Source of the DNA: Rhodocytophaga rosea
GTDB lineage: Bacteria > Bacteroidota > Bacteroidia > Cytophagales > 172606-1
Length of the DNA stretch: 64,000 nt
Reading direction: 5' to 3'
Assembly (NCBI RefSeq): GCF_010119975.1
Contig: NZ_CP048222.1
Span: forward strand, 5,928,501 to 5,992,500
Shown here: one piece after another, positions 52,369-61,514 of the stretch
Numbering within the stretch: the stretch's first letter is position 1
Layout: every line of letters starts with the position of its first letter
The notes under the pieces: model-generated
The model's database searches: none
What the model was told of the DNA's origin: nothing
Seen by the model: the letters and a program-made list of their open reading frames with translations, nothing else
Position numbers and translations under genes: made by a program

Positions 52369-53829
52369 ATGAAAATCACCTGTAGCCTGCTTATTCTGCT
52401 GATTATAATATTTACTAGTTGCCAGCCTTCTAAGAAACCTGACCAGACAACAGAAAGCATTGAAACAAAAAACAAACCGGTAAATATTATCTTTATTATG
52501 GCCGACGACCTGGGATATGGAGATCTGGGGGTATATGGACAAAAACTAGTGAAAACACCCCGGCTCGACCAGATGGCACAGGAAGGAATCCGGTTTACGC
52601 AGTATTATGCCGGCAGCACCGTTTGTGCCCCTTCCCGCTGCTCTCTCATGACTGGCAAACATATGGGAAATTCATATGTTCGTGGTAACGGTGGTCCTAA
52701 CACTCCGGGTAGACCGGGAGATTGTATTCCTTTACGTCCGCAGGATAGTACCTTTGTACAGCAACTGAAAAAAGCAGGATATGTAAACGGCATGTTCGGC
52801 AAATGGGGTTTAGGCGTAGCCGGTACAAACGGTGCCCCTCACTTGAAAGGGTTTGATGCTTTCCTGGGTGACTTAAACCAAAAAGATGCACATTCTTATA
52901 CAGATGATACTTTATGGACCATCAGAAATGGTGTTACTCAGCCCGTAGTTGTAGATACCAGCCAGTTTAAAACAGATCTTACCATAAAAGCTGCTCTGGA
53001 TTTTATCAGGCAAAATAAAGACACCAATTTCTTTGTGTATCTGCCGGTTAATATTCCACATGCCGAATTAAAAGCGCCAAAGGAAGCGGTTTTACCCTAT
53101 CTGGATGCTAACGGAAAAAGTATATTTGAAGAAGTACCCTTTATTAACAAAGGCTCATCTTATAGATCGCAGGCGATGCCAAGGGCTACGTTTGCAGGCA
53201 TGGTCTCCAGAATGGATTTGTATGTGGGTCAGGTACTAGACTTGTTAAGGGAATTGAAGTTAGATGAAAATACGATTGTATTTTTTACCAGCGACAATGG
53301 CGCCCATAAAGAAGGTGGCCATGATCCGAATTATTTCAACAGTAGCGGTGGATTAAGGGGAATCAAACGGGACTTATATGAAGGTGGCGTTAGGGTACCT
53401 ATGATCGTCTGGGCACCAGGCAGGGTTGCGGCCGGAAAAGTAAGTGACCACATCTGGGCACACTGGGATATTTACCCAACCCTTACACAACTGGCTGGCG
53501 TAAAAATTAACACGCAGATGGATGGTATATCTATGGCCCCTGTTATAACTGGCAAAGGAGAAGCCCCTAGCCATGAATATCTGTACTGGGAGTTTGGCGA
53601 GGGAGTTCCGGTACAAGCCATCCGTCAGGGCAACTGGAAACTGGTTCGTTTTCTGGAAAAAGGCAAACCAGCCAGGGTTGAACTATATGACCTGAATACT
53701 GATATGCAGGAAACAAAAGATCTTTCTGGCCAGAAAGCAGATGTAACAGCCCAGCTTATTAAATTACTTGATGAAGCTCACCAGAGGGCAGAGTTTCCAG
53801 AGTTCCGGTTTGTGGAGAATGCGATGTAA
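52369..53829 (+). CDS. Lipoprotein arylsulfatase (S1 family)
   Basis: A 486-residue sulfatase. The signal peptide ends in FTSCQPSKK (lipidated C18), so it is anchored to an envelope membrane. The alkaline-phosphatase-fold core has IFIMADDLGYGDLGVYG with metal aspartates D46 and D47, and CAPSRCSLMTGKH, where C86 is in the CxPSR motif converted to formylglycine. LWTIRNG, FFTSDNGAHKEGGHD and WKLVRFLEKG follow as usual. It needs a formylglycine-generating enzyme or anSME encoded elsewhere. It likely removes sulfate from algal or host glycans. Confidence 0.93.
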   Translation: MKITCSLLILLIIIFTSCQPSKKPDQTTESIETKNKPVNIIFIMADDLGYGDLGVYGQKLVKTPRLDQMAQEGIRFTQYYAGSTVCAPSRCSLMTGKHMGNSYVRGNGGPNTPGRPGDCIPLRPQDSTFVQQLKKAGYVNGMFGKWGLGVAGTNGAPHLKGFDAFLGDLNQKDAHSYTDDTLWTIRNGVTQPVVVDTSQFKTDLTIKAALDFIRQNKDTNFFVYLPVNIPHAELKAPKEAVLPYLDANGKSIFEEVPFINKGSSYRSQAMPRATFAGMVSRMDLYVGQVLDLLRELKLDENTIVFFTSDNGAHKEGGHDPNYFNSSGGLRGIKRDLYEGGVRVPMIVWAPGRVAAGKVSDHIWAHWDIYPTLTQLAGVKINTQMDGISMAPVITGKGEAPSHEYLYWEFGEGVPVQAIRQGNWKLVRFLEKGKPARVELYDLNTDMQETKDLSGQKADVTAQLIKLLDEAHQRAEFPEFRFVENAM

Positions 53830-53863
53830 GCGTAATTAATATGTAAAATTTGGATTATTTATT

Positions 53864-54289
53864 ATGTATAGTGTGAGCGAGATTTTATCAAAAAGTGGAG
53901 ATTCAACCGTACATAATTATGGTTATGCCAAAGGTAGATTAAATCTAGACATTGAATTATTTGATTTAGATGTAAGGGTAAAATTAGGTATACAAACCGA
54001 TACGATCATCTTTGATCCATTTTTAGATACCACAACAATAAAACCATTACTTGCTTATATGATGGTGAAAGAACTAGGTCCTTTATTGAAAACTCAACAT
54101 GGAATTTACGTTCCGGATAATGACTTTGGGAAATTTATGAAGGAATTCAGAAGTGGGTTATCTTTAGCTTATGGCCGCAAAGCGTCAAAAATTAAATATA
54201 TTTTTTATTTAACAGGAGGTGTTGATTTGATTATCTGCTTAATCAGTAAAATGGAAAATATCTCCATCATTGAAATGTCAAATACTTGA
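53864..54289 (+). CDS. Hypothetical protein beside the insertion elements
   Basis: I do not recognise this 141-residue protein. It starts 34 bp after the sulfatase and has a strand-rich first half (LNLDIELFDLDVRVKLGIQ, TDTIIFDPFLD) and a hydrophobic stretch near the C-terminus (IFYLTGGVDLIICLISKM). No signal peptide is present. Its size and isolated position next to a transposon junction would fit an immunity or phage-type accessory protein, but nothing in the sequence proves that. It is AT-rich compared with the sulfatase. Confidence 0.55.
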   Translation: MYSVSEILSKSGDSTVHNYGYAKGRLNLDIELFDLDVRVKLGIQTDTIIFDPFLDTTTIKPLLAYMMVKELGPLLKTQHGIYVPDNDFGKFMKEFRSGLSLAYGRKASKIKYIFYLTGGVDLIICLISKMENISIIEMSNT

Positions 54290-54422
54290 TCGTGAAGCCA
54301 CTCTTCCGACACTAAATAAGGTAGTACTGTTGCAGTAGCATTATTTAAAAGTAAAAACTGTTTCTATCCTAAGTAAGAGTACACAATTAAGTATAAGATT
54401 TTGGCAAATTGTATCTTTGCTT

Positions 54423-54854
54423 ATGCGTTATATCAAGAAGATTACAGACAAGCAAAAACAAGACTTAGAGAAGATTCATAAAGATAGTAAAAGTTATCAG
54501 GAACGTAACCGTTGCCAATGTATACTGTTATCCAATCAAGGCTATCAAGTACAGAAGTTAGCAAGCATTTTTCAAGTAAGTCAGTTAAGTATTTATAAGT
54601 GGTTTGATCGCTTTGAGAAAACAGGTGTGGTAGGGTTAAAGAACCAAAAAGGGAAAGGCAGAAAACCCATCCTTACTACCAGTAATGCTACCCATGTTGA
54701 AGTAGTGGAAAATAGCATAGAGAAAGAAAAACAACAACTTAAATTAGCTAAGCGAGAGATAGAAGCTAAATTAGGCACGGCTATGAGTGAGATGACCTTG
54801 AAGCGGTTTTTAAAAAAATTGACTACCGATGGAAACGTTTCCGTAAATGGATAA
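54423..54854 (+). CDS. IS630 transposase, N-terminal frame (copy A)
   Basis: 143 codons from ATG 54423, encoding the DNA-binding part. SNQGYQVQKLASIFQVSQLS and IYKWFDRFEKTGVVGLKNQK form the helix-turn-helix region, and GKGRKPILTTSNATHVEVVE links to the catalytic part. The slippery run of seven A (54812-54818) lies at LKK near the end, read as A AAA AAA in the zero frame. A -1 shift there gives KKIDYRWKRFRKWIKPLQNK and continues into the DDE domain. Alone, this frame ends at NVSVNG. A TATCTTTG -7-like element is at 54412-54419, only 4 bp before the start. Confidence 0.85.
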   Translation: MRYIKKITDKQKQDLEKIHKDSKSYQERNRCQCILLSNQGYQVQKLASIFQVSQLSIYKWFDRFEKTGVVGLKNQKGKGRKPILTTSNATHVEVVENSIEKEKQQLKLAKREIEAKLGTAMSEMTLKRFLKKLTTDGNVSVNG

Positions 54855-55468
54855 AGCCATTGCAAAACAAAGAAGCATATGAGCAGAAAGTCAAGCGATT
54901 ACATGCTTTGCTTTATTTGGCACAGACAGGCAGTATAGATTTATATTTTGGAGACGAATCAGGGTTTTGCCTTACCCCTTGTGTACCTTATGGATGGATC
55001 AAAAAAGGCGAACACGCCCCTATTTTATCCCAAAGAAGTACAAGGATAAATGTATTTGGCTTGTTAAGTACAAATAATGAGTTGCTTACTTATCAGAAAA
55101 GTGGGAGTCTAAACGCTGACTTTATCATTGAATGTGTAGAGGCCTTCTCAACATCTATTTCCAAGTTTACTGTCATAGTCTTAGACAACGCCTCCTGGCA
55201 TACATGTGGCCTATGGGAAGTCAAAAAAGAAGAATGGGAACAGAAAGGATTATACATCTTTTTGCTGCCTAAGTATAGTCCTCATCTTAACAGGATCGAA
55301 CGATTTTGGAAGCAGGTGAAATATCATTGGCTCAAAGCCGAAGACTATCTGTCTGTAGAAGCACTTAAGGAGGCACTTTATACCATCTTTTCAGGATTGG
55401 GTACTTACTTTAAACTTGATTTTAAAAAACTTGAAGTAGATGAAAATATTATACTTAATTGTGTTTAA
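54818..55468 (+). CDS. IS630 transposase, catalytic frame reached by -1 frameshift (copy A)
   Basis: The -1 frame from 54818 to the stop at 55468 encodes the DDE catalytic domain. The first aspartate is in YFGDESGFCLTPCVPYGWIK, the second in VIVLDNASWHTCG, and the glutamate in SPHLNRIERFWKQVKYHWL, so the triad is intact. A TTG at 54860 could start it independently, but programmed frameshifting from the upstream frame is the more usual route in this family. The stop lies inside the right terminal repeat. Confidence 0.85.
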   Translation: MDYRWKRFRKWIKPLQNKEAYEQKVKRLHALLYLAQTGSIDLYFGDESGFCLTPCVPYGWIKKGEHAPILSQRSTRINVFGLLSTNNELLTYQKSGSLNADFIIECVEAFSTSISKFTVIVLDNASWHTCGLWEVKKEEWEQKGLYIFLLPKYSPHLNRIERFWKQVKYHWLKAEDYLSVEALKEALYTIFSGLGTYFKLDFKKLEVDENIILNCV

Positions 55469-55494
55469 TTACTTAGTAGTTCATAAAATATAAG

Positions 55495-55977
55495 ATGTCA
55501 GGTAAATTAGGTAATTTGATCAAAAAAGCCATGGTCATTTATCGAATTACCCTCAGTGCTGAAGAAAGAAGGATCTTAAGTAGTTGGATAAATAAAGGCA
55601 GCCGAAAGGCCAAAGATATTCAAAAAGCCTATGTGCTGTTAGCCAGCGATGAAACAACAGGCAGGCAAAGTGAGACTGAGTTGGCAGAAACTTATAAATT
55701 ATCTACCAGAAGTGTGGAGCGTATCCGTAAGTGTTTTTGTGAGCAGGGCATGGGCATGTTTGATAAGAAAACAAGAAAATTAAGAAGCGACAAAAAGATA
55801 GATGGGAAGGTAGAAGCGCATCTGCTGGCATTAGTCTGTAGTGAGCCGCCTCAAGGACAGGCAAAATGGAAACTGCAACTGCTGGCAGACAGATTAGTAG
55901 AACTCAAGGTGATTGACTCCATTTCCCATACGAGTGTGGCAAGCCTGTTAAAAAAAATGAGCTTAAGCCTTGGCTGA
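55495..55977 (+). CDS. IS630 transposase, N-terminal frame (copy B)
   Basis: 160 codons with YRITLSAEERRILSSWINKG, KAYVLLASDETTGRQSETEL and AETYKLSTRSVERIRKCFCE, the helix-turn-helix region typical of the larger IS630 transposases. The frame ends in MSLSLG after a run of eight A (55950-55957). Reading -1 at A AAA AAA gives KKNELKPWLRPMWVIPPKQN, which joins the catalytic frame. It is not close in sequence to copy A's transposase. Confidence 0.85.
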   Translation: MSGKLGNLIKKAMVIYRITLSAEERRILSSWINKGSRKAKDIQKAYVLLASDETTGRQSETELAETYKLSTRSVERIRKCFCEQGMGMFDKKTRKLRSDKKIDGKVEAHLLALVCSEPPQGQAKWKLQLLADRLVELKVIDSISHTSVASLLKKMSLSLG

Positions 55978-56639
55978 GGCCCATGTGGGTGATCCCCCCT
56001 AAACAAAATGCAGGGTTTGTTTATCAAATGGAAAAAGTGATTTCAGTCTATGAAAGGCCATATGATGAAAAGCAGCTGCTGGTCACTTTGGATGAATCAC
56101 CCAAACAACTTATTGAAAGCAAACACTTCATAGGCAAAGATGGAAAACAGTATCAGGACAGTATCTATACAAGACATGGAGTGCGTGATATCTATATGGT
56201 CTTTGAGCCATTAGCCGGTAAACGATATTGTTTTGTGGAGCAAAACCACAACCGTTTCACCTGGGTAAAGATTCTAAGCCGGTTGTTGGATACTACTTAC
56301 AAAGCATGCGAGAAAATCACTTTAGTAGAGGATAACTTGTCGGCTCACAAACCAAGTGCTTTTTATGAACTTTATCAACCTGAGAAAGCTAAAGCGTATT
56401 TAGACAGGATAGAGTTTATCTTTACCCCGGCTCATGGCAGTTGGCTCAATATGGCAGAAATAGAGCTATCAGTGTTACAAAGAGATTGCCTTGACAGGCA
56501 CATTGCCACAGAGGATGAGTTAATAAAACAGCTAAGCGCCTGGCAGGAGAGCAGAAATAACAAAGCAGTAAAAGCTAATTGGCAGTTCACCAATCAAGAT
56601 GCCAGGGTTAAACTCAAAAAACTATACCCGACTATTTAA
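55956..56639 (+). CDS. IS630 transposase, catalytic frame (copy B)
   Basis: The -1 frame from 55956 to 56639 carries the DDE domain: LLVTLDESPKQLIE, then ITLVEDNLSAHKPSAFYELY and IFTPAHGSWLNMAEIELSVL, which supply D, D and E. An ATG at 55983 exists, but the good join from the upstream frame suggests a fused product. The triad is intact, so the element may be active. Confidence 0.85.
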   Translation, partial: NELKPWLRPMWVIPPKQNAGFVYQMEKVISVYERPYDEKQLLVTLDESPKQLIESKHFIGKDGKQYQDSIYTRHGVRDIYMVFEPLAGKRYCFVEQNHNRFTWVKILSRLLDTTYKACEKITLVEDNLSAHKPSAFYELYQPEKAKAYLDRIEFIFTPAHGSWLNMAEIELSVLQRDCLDRHIATEDELIKQLSAWQESRNNKAVKANWQFTNQDARVKLKKLYPTI

Positions 56640-56805
56640 TGTTTATAGACTACTAGAAAGCTTAACTCGTTTACGCATAAATTGAAATTATATATTCTGT
56701 CTTGTAAACGGTAATTGATCCAAGCAAAAAAACTTTTAGCGCAAAGCTTCCTTTTGCCCCTTGTAAGCGTACTGTGGAAAATGTTGGCCCTGAAACCTGA
56801 CACCT

Positions 56806-57762
56806 ATGTACGCCACCCTGGGAACAACCCTGCCTGTTTCTACTGATGTAGCATTGAGCCCTTGTGCCAAAGCTATCATTAAAACACTGCTCTATTACGA
56901 TGTTTTCCAGTATCCGCTTCAGGAACATGAAATTTATACCCATATGCCTGTATCAAGCAAAATCTCTATAGAGGAGGATCTGGCGTATTTAGTCCGGTGC
57001 CAGTTGATTGGGGAACAGGAGGGATTTTATTGTATAGGTGATGGTAAAGAGAAGGTGAGCCGGCGTAGAAAAGGGAATCTGGAGGCAGAAAAGTATCTAC
57101 ACATAGCCAGCAAGCATGCCCGGTGGTTATCGGAGCTTCCATTTGTAGACTGCATTTGCATTTCGGGTTCGCTTTCCAAAAACTACATGGATGAAAAATC
57201 GGATATTGATTATTTTATTATTGCTGATACCAACCGCCTGTGGATATTCAGGGCAATCCTAAGCCTGATCTGCAAAATATTGTGGGTACTGAGAAGCCAG
57301 AAATATTTTTGTCCGAATTATATTATTACCCCATATACTCTCGAAATCAAGGATAAAAATATTTATACAGCTATTGAGATAGCCACCTTGGTACCCTTAT
57401 ATAATGCTACTGGGTACGCCGATTTTATACAGGCAAATCTATGGATCAAGGAATATTTGCCGAACTTAACCCCCGGATATATATCTGGCCAGATTCAGCT
57501 ACTGCGGAAAAAAAAGCCAGGTGCTGCATGGGTACAGGAACTGCTTACTACCGTAGACGAAAATCTGTACTGGCTCTACAAAAAACATTACCAGCGAAAG
57601 TTCGAAGGACCAAAAGGATTGAATATAGCTTTCAGCGAATTAAACTTTAACAAGCATATCTACAAAATGCATCTGGCTGGTCACCGGAATAAAATACTGG
57701 ACAGGTACGAAGAAAGCCTGCAAACCTTTACAAAGCAATACGGAGTAGATTTATTGAGCTAA
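56806..57762 (+). CDS. Nucleotidyltransferase domain protein with winged-helix-like N-terminus
   Basis: A 318-residue protein. Residues 20-80 (AIIKTLLYYDVFQYPLQEHE onward) look like a small winged-helix region. Residues 112-140 hold CICISGSLSKNYMDEKSDID, with GS at 121-122 and DxD at 133-135, the pol-beta-type nucleotidyltransferase signature. The C-terminal part (WIKEYLPNLTPGYISGQIQL, then VQELLTTVDENLYWLYKKHY) is helical. Such proteins transfer a nucleotide to a protein, RNA or small molecule. It begins the operon-like cluster with radical SAM enzymes. Confidence 0.75.
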   Translation: MYATLGTTLPVSTDVALSPCAKAIIKTLLYYDVFQYPLQEHEIYTHMPVSSKISIEEDLAYLVRCQLIGEQEGFYCIGDGKEKVSRRRKGNLEAEKYLHIASKHARWLSELPFVDCICISGSLSKNYMDEKSDIDYFIIADTNRLWIFRAILSLICKILWVLRSQKYFCPNYIITPYTLEIKDKNIYTAIEIATLVPLYNATGYADFIQANLWIKEYLPNLTPGYISGQIQLLRKKKPGAAWVQELLTTVDENLYWLYKKHYQRKFEGPKGLNIAFSELNFNKHIYKMHLAGHRNKILDRYEESLQTFTKQYGVDLLS

Positions 57763-57857
57763 TGGATGTAATGATAAGAATACGAGATGTTGATGTTGAA
57801 TAATCATTTACCAATAATCAATAACCATCAACGAACAAATAACAACGATCTGATAGG

Positions 57858-59330
57858 ATGCCAAAAATTTTATTCACTCATTCCTATTTTCTGTACCTCG
57901 ATCCCAAGCAATGGAAAGCGGCCAATGCTTATCCTCCGCTGGGTACGCTTTATGCTGCCGCATTACTGAGGGAAAATGGATATGAAGTGAGTTTGTTCGA
58001 TAGTATGCTGGCGCATTCTCCCCAGCAAATAGCGCCAGTGTTGAAAAGCAAACAACCGGATCTACTGGTGATTTATGATGATGGCTTTAATTACCTTTCC
58101 AAGATGTGCTTAACCAACATGCGGGAAGCGGCTTTTCACATGATCGGGCTGGCAAAACAACAGGGATGCACCATAATTATTTCCAGTTCTGATAGCACCG
58201 ACCATTATGAGAAATACCTTCAGCAAGGAGCGGATGTTGTGATTCTAGGAGAAGGTGAAATCACTTTACTTGCACTGGTAAATAGCTTGAATAAGCAACA
58301 GGCATATTCGGCCATCGATGGAATTGCTTACCAGGAAAATGGGCAAACAATAGCTAATAAAAAGCGTCCGGTGCTGAGGGACCTGGATCTGCTGCCCTTG
58401 CCTGCCTGGGATTTAGTTGATATTGCCAGCTACAAAAAACTCTGGAAGAAAAAGCATGGCTATTTTTCGTTGAATGTGGTCACTACCAGAGGATGTACCT
58501 ATAAATGTAACTGGTGTGCTAAACCATTATTTGGCAACCGGTATCATGCCCGTAGCCCCAAAAATGTGGTAGAAGAACTGCAATTACTCGTGCATACATT
58601 CGGAGCAGAACATATCTGGTTTTGTGATGATATTTTTGGCTTAAAACCAGGCTGGATACAACAGTTTGCAGACCTTGTGGCAGAAAAAAAGCTACAATTC
58701 ACCTTTAAAATACAATCCCGGGCTGATTTGCTGATTCATGGGCCTACCGTAGAAAACTTGTCGAAAGCCGGTTGTCAGATGGTATGGCTGGGTGCAGAAT
58801 CTGGTTCGCAGAAAATACTGGATGCCATGGATAAGGGAATTACCATTCAGCAGATTTACGAGTCGAGAAAATTATTGCAGGCGCATGGCATTCAGGCCGC
58901 TTTTTTTCTGCAATTCGGCTATCCTGGAGAAGTAAAAACAGATATTCAGGCTACTATCCGTATGGTACTTGATTTACTGCCGGAAGACATTGGTATATCG
59001 GTTACCTATCCTTTACCTGGAACACAGTTGTACGAGCGGGTAAAAGCTGAACTCAAAGAAAAAACCAACTGGCAGGATTCCGACGAACTCTCAATGCTCT
59101 TTCACAATACGTATCCGGAAGGTTTTTACAAAGACCTGCAACGCTATGTACATAAGCTGTACCGCAGACAAAAAAGTATACAGAGCCTCAAAAAGTTAGT
59201 GCATTCGCCCTTTTCGCTCGACAGAAAGCAGATCAGAAGCGCCATTTCCGCCTTTTACCGGATTCCGGCAGCCACACTGAAAGACCATTCTTTAGATCAT
59301 TTAATCATCAGGTATGGAGGCAGCTTTTGA
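57858..59330 (+). CDS. B12-binding-type radical SAM enzyme
   Basis: A 490-residue protein. The N-terminal 150 residues have the cobalamin-binding-domain fold (ILFTHSYFLYLDPKQWKAAN, YPPLGTLYAAALLRENGYEV, then VVILGEGEITLLALVNSL). The usual DxHxxG cobalamin ligand is not seen. The radical SAM core has TTRGCTYKCNWCAKPLFGNR with C213, C217 and C220 binding the 4Fe-4S cluster, and VWLGAESGSQKILDAMDKGI. The C-terminus is a short helical extension. It is closely related in layout to the protein at 60105 and overlaps the methyltransferase gene by 17 bp. Substrate unknown. Confidence 0.88.
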   Translation: MPKILFTHSYFLYLDPKQWKAANAYPPLGTLYAAALLRENGYEVSLFDSMLAHSPQQIAPVLKSKQPDLLVIYDDGFNYLSKMCLTNMREAAFHMIGLAKQQGCTIIISSSDSTDHYEKYLQQGADVVILGEGEITLLALVNSLNKQQAYSAIDGIAYQENGQTIANKKRPVLRDLDLLPLPAWDLVDIASYKKLWKKKHGYFSLNVVTTRGCTYKCNWCAKPLFGNRYHARSPKNVVEELQLLVHTFGAEHIWFCDDIFGLKPGWIQQFADLVAEKKLQFTFKIQSRADLLIHGPTVENLSKAGCQMVWLGAESGSQKILDAMDKGITIQQIYESRKLLQAHGIQAAFFLQFGYPGEVKTDIQATIRMVLDLLPEDIGISVTYPLPGTQLYERVKAELKEKTNWQDSDELSMLFHNTYPEGFYKDLQRYVHKLYRRQKSIQSLKKLVHSPFSLDRKQIRSAISAFYRIPAATLKDHSLDHLIIRYGGSF

Positions 59331-60108
59331 TTCGGTAGCGCATCAATATGATGAAACCTTCACATTTACCAGTGTAGGAGGCAGTCAACGGCAGCGGGTA
59401 TGGGAATTACTTGCTCAAAATAAATTGCTGGATAAGCCTTTGCATATTCTGGAAGTGAACTGTGGTACCGGCGAAGATGCCATCCGGTTTGCGCAGTCAG
59501 GCCATCAAATACTAGCCACAGATATTTCTGGTGAAATGATAGAGGTGTGTCGCCAGAAAACGCAAAAAAGATATTTTTCAAATCTGGAATTTAAACAAGC
59601 AGGTTTTCAAGAGATACATACACTACAAGCCCAGGGAAAATTCGATCTCATATTTTCAAATTTTGGTGGCTTAAATTGTGTTTCACCGCTTGAACTTTCG
59701 CAGTTTATGAAGCAAGCTTATATACTCTTAAAGCCAGGAGGAAATTTAGTAGCTGTTATTATGCCGCCATTTTGTATGTGGGAAACCGGGTATTATCTGC
59801 TGAAAGGTTCCTGGAAAAAAGCATTCCGCCGGTTTTTAGAAAAAACAGAAGCTGTGATAGATACCCATTCATTTCCGGTGTATTATTATAATCCCTACAA
59901 ACTGTATCAAACAATTGCCGATGATTTTGAATGGATAGAATTAGCACCGGTGGGCCTTTTTCTTCCGCCTTCTTACCTGGAGAATTTCTTCTGTACCCGG
60001 CCAGGATGGCTTCGTTTTTTGAATAAGATGGAAAAGATAACTGCGCCCCTTTCTGCACTGGGCTGCGTGAGTGATCATTTTTACCTTCAACTCAGAAAAC
60101 GCCTATGA
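59314..60108 (+). CDS. SAM-dependent methyltransferase
   Basis: A 264-residue class I methyltransferase. LHILEVNCGTGEDAIRFAQS is motif I, ILATDISGEMIEVCRQKTQK the acidic loop region, FDLIFSNFGGLNCVSPLELS motif II and ILLKPGGNLVAVIMPPFCMW motif III. It starts 17 bp inside the preceding radical SAM gene and overlaps the next by 4 bp, so the three are translated together. It may finish the product of the radical SAM enzymes. Substrate unknown. Confidence 0.86.
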   Translation: MEAAFDSVAHQYDETFTFTSVGGSQRQRVWELLAQNKLLDKPLHILEVNCGTGEDAIRFAQSGHQILATDISGEMIEVCRQKTQKRYFSNLEFKQAGFQEIHTLQAQGKFDLIFSNFGGLNCVSPLELSQFMKQAYILLKPGGNLVAVIMPPFCMWETGYYLLKGSWKKAFRRFLEKTEAVIDTHSFPVYYYNPYKLYQTIADDFEWIELAPVGLFLPPSYLENFFCTRPGWLRFLNKMEKITAPLSALGCVSDHFYLQLRKRL

Positions 60109-61508
60109 AACTGCTGCTTACCCATGCCTATTTCCTTGCTGAAGATGCTAAAGAGCAACTTATTATGAAACCCTATCCGCCTTTAGGGATTCTTTACCTT
60201 TCTGCCTACCTGAAAAAACATGGATTTAATTGCCAGGTGTATGATACTACTTTTTCCACGCAAGTACACTTTTATGAATATCTGCTGGCGCACACGCCTG
60301 ATATGATTGCTATTTACACCAACCTGATGACCAAACTGAATGTGCTCCGGACCATCCAGTTTATCAGGCAACAGGAAGAATTAAAGCATACCACCGTTAT
60401 TCTGGGTGGCCCGGAAGTTACTAATCATGTTAATAATTTTCTCGACGCTGGCGCTGATATTATTGCCATTGGTGAAGGGGAACAGACTATGCTGGATCTT
60501 ATGCAAGCCTATCAGGGTTCAACTGCTCCTGTACTTGAACAGATTCAAGGAATAGCTTTTAAAAATAACAGGCGAGACGTAATTCAAACAACAGAAAGAG
60601 AAAAACTCAAGAACCTGGATGAACTTCCTATACCTGACCGGGAAGCCATTGATTTGCATAAATATTTAAATGCCTGGAAAACCCGTCACGGACAAAATGC
60701 CATTTCAGTCAGTACCATGCGGGGCTGCCCCTATACCTGCAAATGGTGCAGCAGGGCCGTGTATGGATTAAGCTACCGCCGGAGATCGCCACAAAAAGTA
60801 GTGGAAGAAATGCTCTATCTAAAGGCAAGGTACAATCCGGATACGCTCTGGTTTGTAGACGATGTATTTACCATTAGTCATAAGTGGCTACGGGAATTTG
60901 CAGTTATATTGAAAGAAAATAATATACGTATTCCTTATGAATGCATCAGCCGGTCTGACCGGATGAACGAGGAAGTGATTGATTTGCTCAAGGAAACTGG
61001 TTGTTACCGGATATGGATAGGGGCTGAATCTGGTTCACAGGCTGTGATTGATGCCATGGACCGGAGGGTACAGATAGGGCAAGTACGGGAAATGATTCAA
61101 CTGGCGAAAAAGAAAGGTATACAAACCGGCACCTTTATTATGCTCGGCTATCCAGGGGAAACAGAAGCAGATATCGAAGAAACCATTCAGCATTTAAAAA
61201 TTTCTGATCCCGATTATTATACCATTACCCTGGCTTATCCCATCAAAGGAACCCAGCTATATACAGAGGTAGAGGATAAGTTTTTAAATCCGCTGCCCTG
61301 GGAATCTTCCACTGACCGGGATATTGAATACAAACGCTCCTATTCACCTGCTTATTACCACTATGCCTTGAAACGGGTAAACAGCGAAGTGGCTTTTCAC
61401 CGGGAAAAAAAGAAAGTACTCCAGAATCCTGTGGGAGTGATGAAATTAAAAGCCAAATCCCAGCTGGCAAAACTATTAATGACCCTTGAAAAAATGAAGG
61501 AAAGCTAA
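60105..61508 (+). CDS. B12-binding-type radical SAM enzyme (paralogue of 57858)
   Basis: A 467-residue protein with the same order as the product of 57858: LLLTHAYFLAEDAKEQLIMK and PPLGILYLSAYLKKHGF in the B12-type domain, AIGEGEQTMLDLMQAYQG, then the cluster motif STMRGCPYTCKWCSRAVYGL with C208, C212 and C215, and WIGAESGSQAVIDAMDRRVQ. Again no DxHxxG is visible. The two genes probably arose by duplication and flank the methyltransferase. Reactions in this family range from C-methylation to ring formation; the substrate here is unknown. Confidence 0.88.
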   Translation: MKLLLTHAYFLAEDAKEQLIMKPYPPLGILYLSAYLKKHGFNCQVYDTTFSTQVHFYEYLLAHTPDMIAIYTNLMTKLNVLRTIQFIRQQEELKHTTVILGGPEVTNHVNNFLDAGADIIAIGEGEQTMLDLMQAYQGSTAPVLEQIQGIAFKNNRRDVIQTTEREKLKNLDELPIPDREAIDLHKYLNAWKTRHGQNAISVSTMRGCPYTCKWCSRAVYGLSYRRRSPQKVVEEMLYLKARYNPDTLWFVDDVFTISHKWLREFAVILKENNIRIPYECISRSDRMNEEVIDLLKETGCYRIWIGAESGSQAVIDAMDRRVQIGQVREMIQLAKKKGIQTGTFIMLGYPGETEADIEETIQHLKISDPDYYTITLAYPIKGTQLYTEVEDKFLNPLPWESSTDRDIEYKRSYSPAYYHYALKRVNSEVAFHREKKKVLQNPVGVMKLKAKSQLAKLLMTLEKMKES

Positions 61509-61514
61509 CCCCTT

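Larger units (their letters stand above)
54372..55473 (+). mobile_element. IS630-family insertion sequence, copy A
   Basis: Imperfect terminal inverted repeats of about 31 bp bound the element. The shared inner core ACACAATTAAGTATAA lies at 54381-54396 and in reverse complement at 55450-55465, and the outer ends begin AGTAA. TA dinucleotides flank it at 54370-54371 and 55474-55475, as expected for IS630 target duplication. The element is 1102 bp long. The right TA is also the left flank of the next element. Confidence 0.85.
55476..56653 (+). mobile_element. IS630-family insertion sequence, copy B (different subgroup)
   Basis: Ends: left GTAGTTCATAAAAT (55476) and, in reverse complement, right GTAGTCTATAAACA (up to 56653), a short imperfect inverted repeat. 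TA flanks are 55474-55475 and 56654-56655. Length 1178 bp. It abuts copy A with a single shared TA, so one element inserted into the target duplication of the other. Confidence 0.78.
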
